A stretch of DNA of 5,793 bases from Clostridia bacterium. GTDB lineage: Bacteria; Bacillota; Clostridia; Christensenellales; UBA1242. The translations under genes were made by a program, and so were the position numbers. The stretch is taken from assembly GCA_017399515.1 (NCBI GenBank), contig JAFQBZ010000023.1:1-5793 (forward strand), read 5' to 3'. A model generated the notes under the pieces. It did no database searches and was not told where the DNA came from. It worked only from the letters and a program-made list of their open reading frames with translations. Positions 5,182-5,793 of the stretch are shown in pieces (positions within the stretch are counted from its first letter, which is position 1; the number at the start of each line of letters is the position of its first letter).

Positions 5182-5793
5182 TTATTCAGCGTCAGCAGAA
5201 TCATCTTTTTTTGGTGAAAGCAAATCACGAAGTTTTTGTGAAACTTCTTCAGCAAAAGCAGGATTTTCAAGCAAATATTTTCTAACATTTTCTCTGCCTT
5301 GACCAATCTTTTCACCATTATAACTGAACCATGCACCACTCTTTTGAATGATATCATGTTCAACAGCCATATCTAAAATGCAAGATTCATTTGAAATGCC
5401 CATTCCAAAAATAATATCAAATTCGGCAACTTTAAATGGAGGTGCAACTTTGTTTTTAACAACTTTAACTTTTGTTCTTGCACCAACTGCTTGGTCACCA
5501 TCTTTAATAACTTCACCTTTTCTAACATCAAGACGAATGCTTGAATAGAACTTAAGTGCTTTTCCGCCAGGTGTGGTTTCTGGGTTTCCAAACATAATGC
5601 CAACCTTTTCACGAAGTTGGTTGATAAACACAATACAAGTTTTTGTTTTGTTTGTGATTGCCGCAAGTTTACGAAGTGCTTGGCTCATAAGTCTTGCTTG
5701 AAGACCAACATGGCTATCACCCATTTCACCATCAATTTCTGCTTTTGGAGTGAGTGCTGCAACAGAGTCAATAACAATGATGTCAATTGAACC
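5182..5793 (-). CDS. recA: Recombinase RecA, C-terminal 203 residues (start outside window)
   Basis: RecA forms ATP-dependent filaments on single-stranded DNA, drives strand exchange and triggers LexA self-cleavage. The frame is open through the right edge: 23 codons upstream of the first internal ATG (5724) already encode the Walker B strand IDIIVIDSVAAL. Loop 1 follows (PKAEIDGEMGDSHVG), then QARLMSQALRKL. The INQLREKVG segment and loop 2 come next (GIMFGNPETTPGGKALKFYSS, in two parts, with the conserved Phe after Met). KVVKNKVAPPF and GQGREN mark the C-terminal domain. The tail is short and acidic (KKDDSADAE). Walker A and the N-terminal helix, about 140 residues, lie outside the window, as do its promoter and any LexA box. 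The part seen is ungapped against typical RecA with no missing key residue. TAA stop, then a terminator. Confidence 0.98.
   Translation of the reverse strand, partial: GSIDIIVIDSVAALTPKAEIDGEMGDSHVGLQARLMSQALRKLAAITNKTKTCIVFINQLREKVGIMFGNPETTPGGKALKFYSSIRLDVRKGEVIKDGDQAVGARTKVKVVKNKVAPPFKVAEFDIIFGMGISNESCILDMAVEHDIIQKSGAWFSYNGEKIGQGRENVRKYLLENPAFAEEVSQKLRDLLSPKKDDSADAE

Noticed and set aside
5182..5724. ATG at 5724 as the start of recA
   Set aside because: The frame continues to the window edge and the codons upstream encode the Walker B strand, so this is an internal methionine of a truncated gene.
1..5793. Reassigned TGA codon, because none of the five visible stops is TGA
   Set aside because: Five stops are too few, no in-frame TGA is found, and the tryptophans checked (RecA, M19, small gene) are all TGG.

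Overview
This is an AT-rich (roughly two-thirds A+T) bacterial stretch with six protein-coding genes, all on the minus strand, read from right to left. Low GC, purine-rich Shine-Dalgarno sites, sigma-A-type promoters, a RNase Y of Bacillus length, an NrnA-type DHH phosphoesterase and recA lying just before rny all point to the Bacillota (Firmicutes), perhaps an uncultured clostridial or gut lineage. All tryptophans checked are TGG, and the five visible stops are TAA or TAG, so the standard code fits. No rRNA, tRNA, mobile element, CRISPR array or phage gene is seen, and no gene-free stretch exceeds about 190 bases.

Right to left (direction of transcription): the last 203 codons of recA (5182-5793, start outside the window) end at a hairpin terminator (5139-5168). 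A strong promoter (5061-5090) then drives rny (RNase Y, 3432-4991) through a leader of about 63 nt that can fold into a stem-loop at its very 5' end. A perfect 12-bp terminator hairpin (3401-3430) follows the rny stop almost directly. Next is a short M19-type metallodipeptidase (2543-3364) with no Shine-Dalgarno site and a TATAAT box so close to its ATG that the mRNA may be leaderless. A 108-codon gene of unknown function (2148-2474) follows with its own near-consensus promoter and a terminator (2115-2142). The last unit starts from a promoter at 2049-2077 and carries an NrnA-like DHH/DHHA1 phosphoesterase (1063-2019) and, 11 nt later, fhs (formate-tetrahydrofolate ligase, running off the left edge).

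Functionally this is mainly a housekeeping neighbourhood: recombination (RecA), start of mRNA decay at the membrane (RNase Y), clean-up of very short RNAs and related nucleotides (NrnA-like), dipeptide hydrolysis (M19) and entry of formate into the folate one-carbon pool (Fhs). I see no clear new multi-gene system. The points most worth a second look are the 5'-terminal stem-loop on the rny mRNA, the possible leaderless dipeptidase mRNA, the altered P-loop of Fhs, and the small orphan gene.
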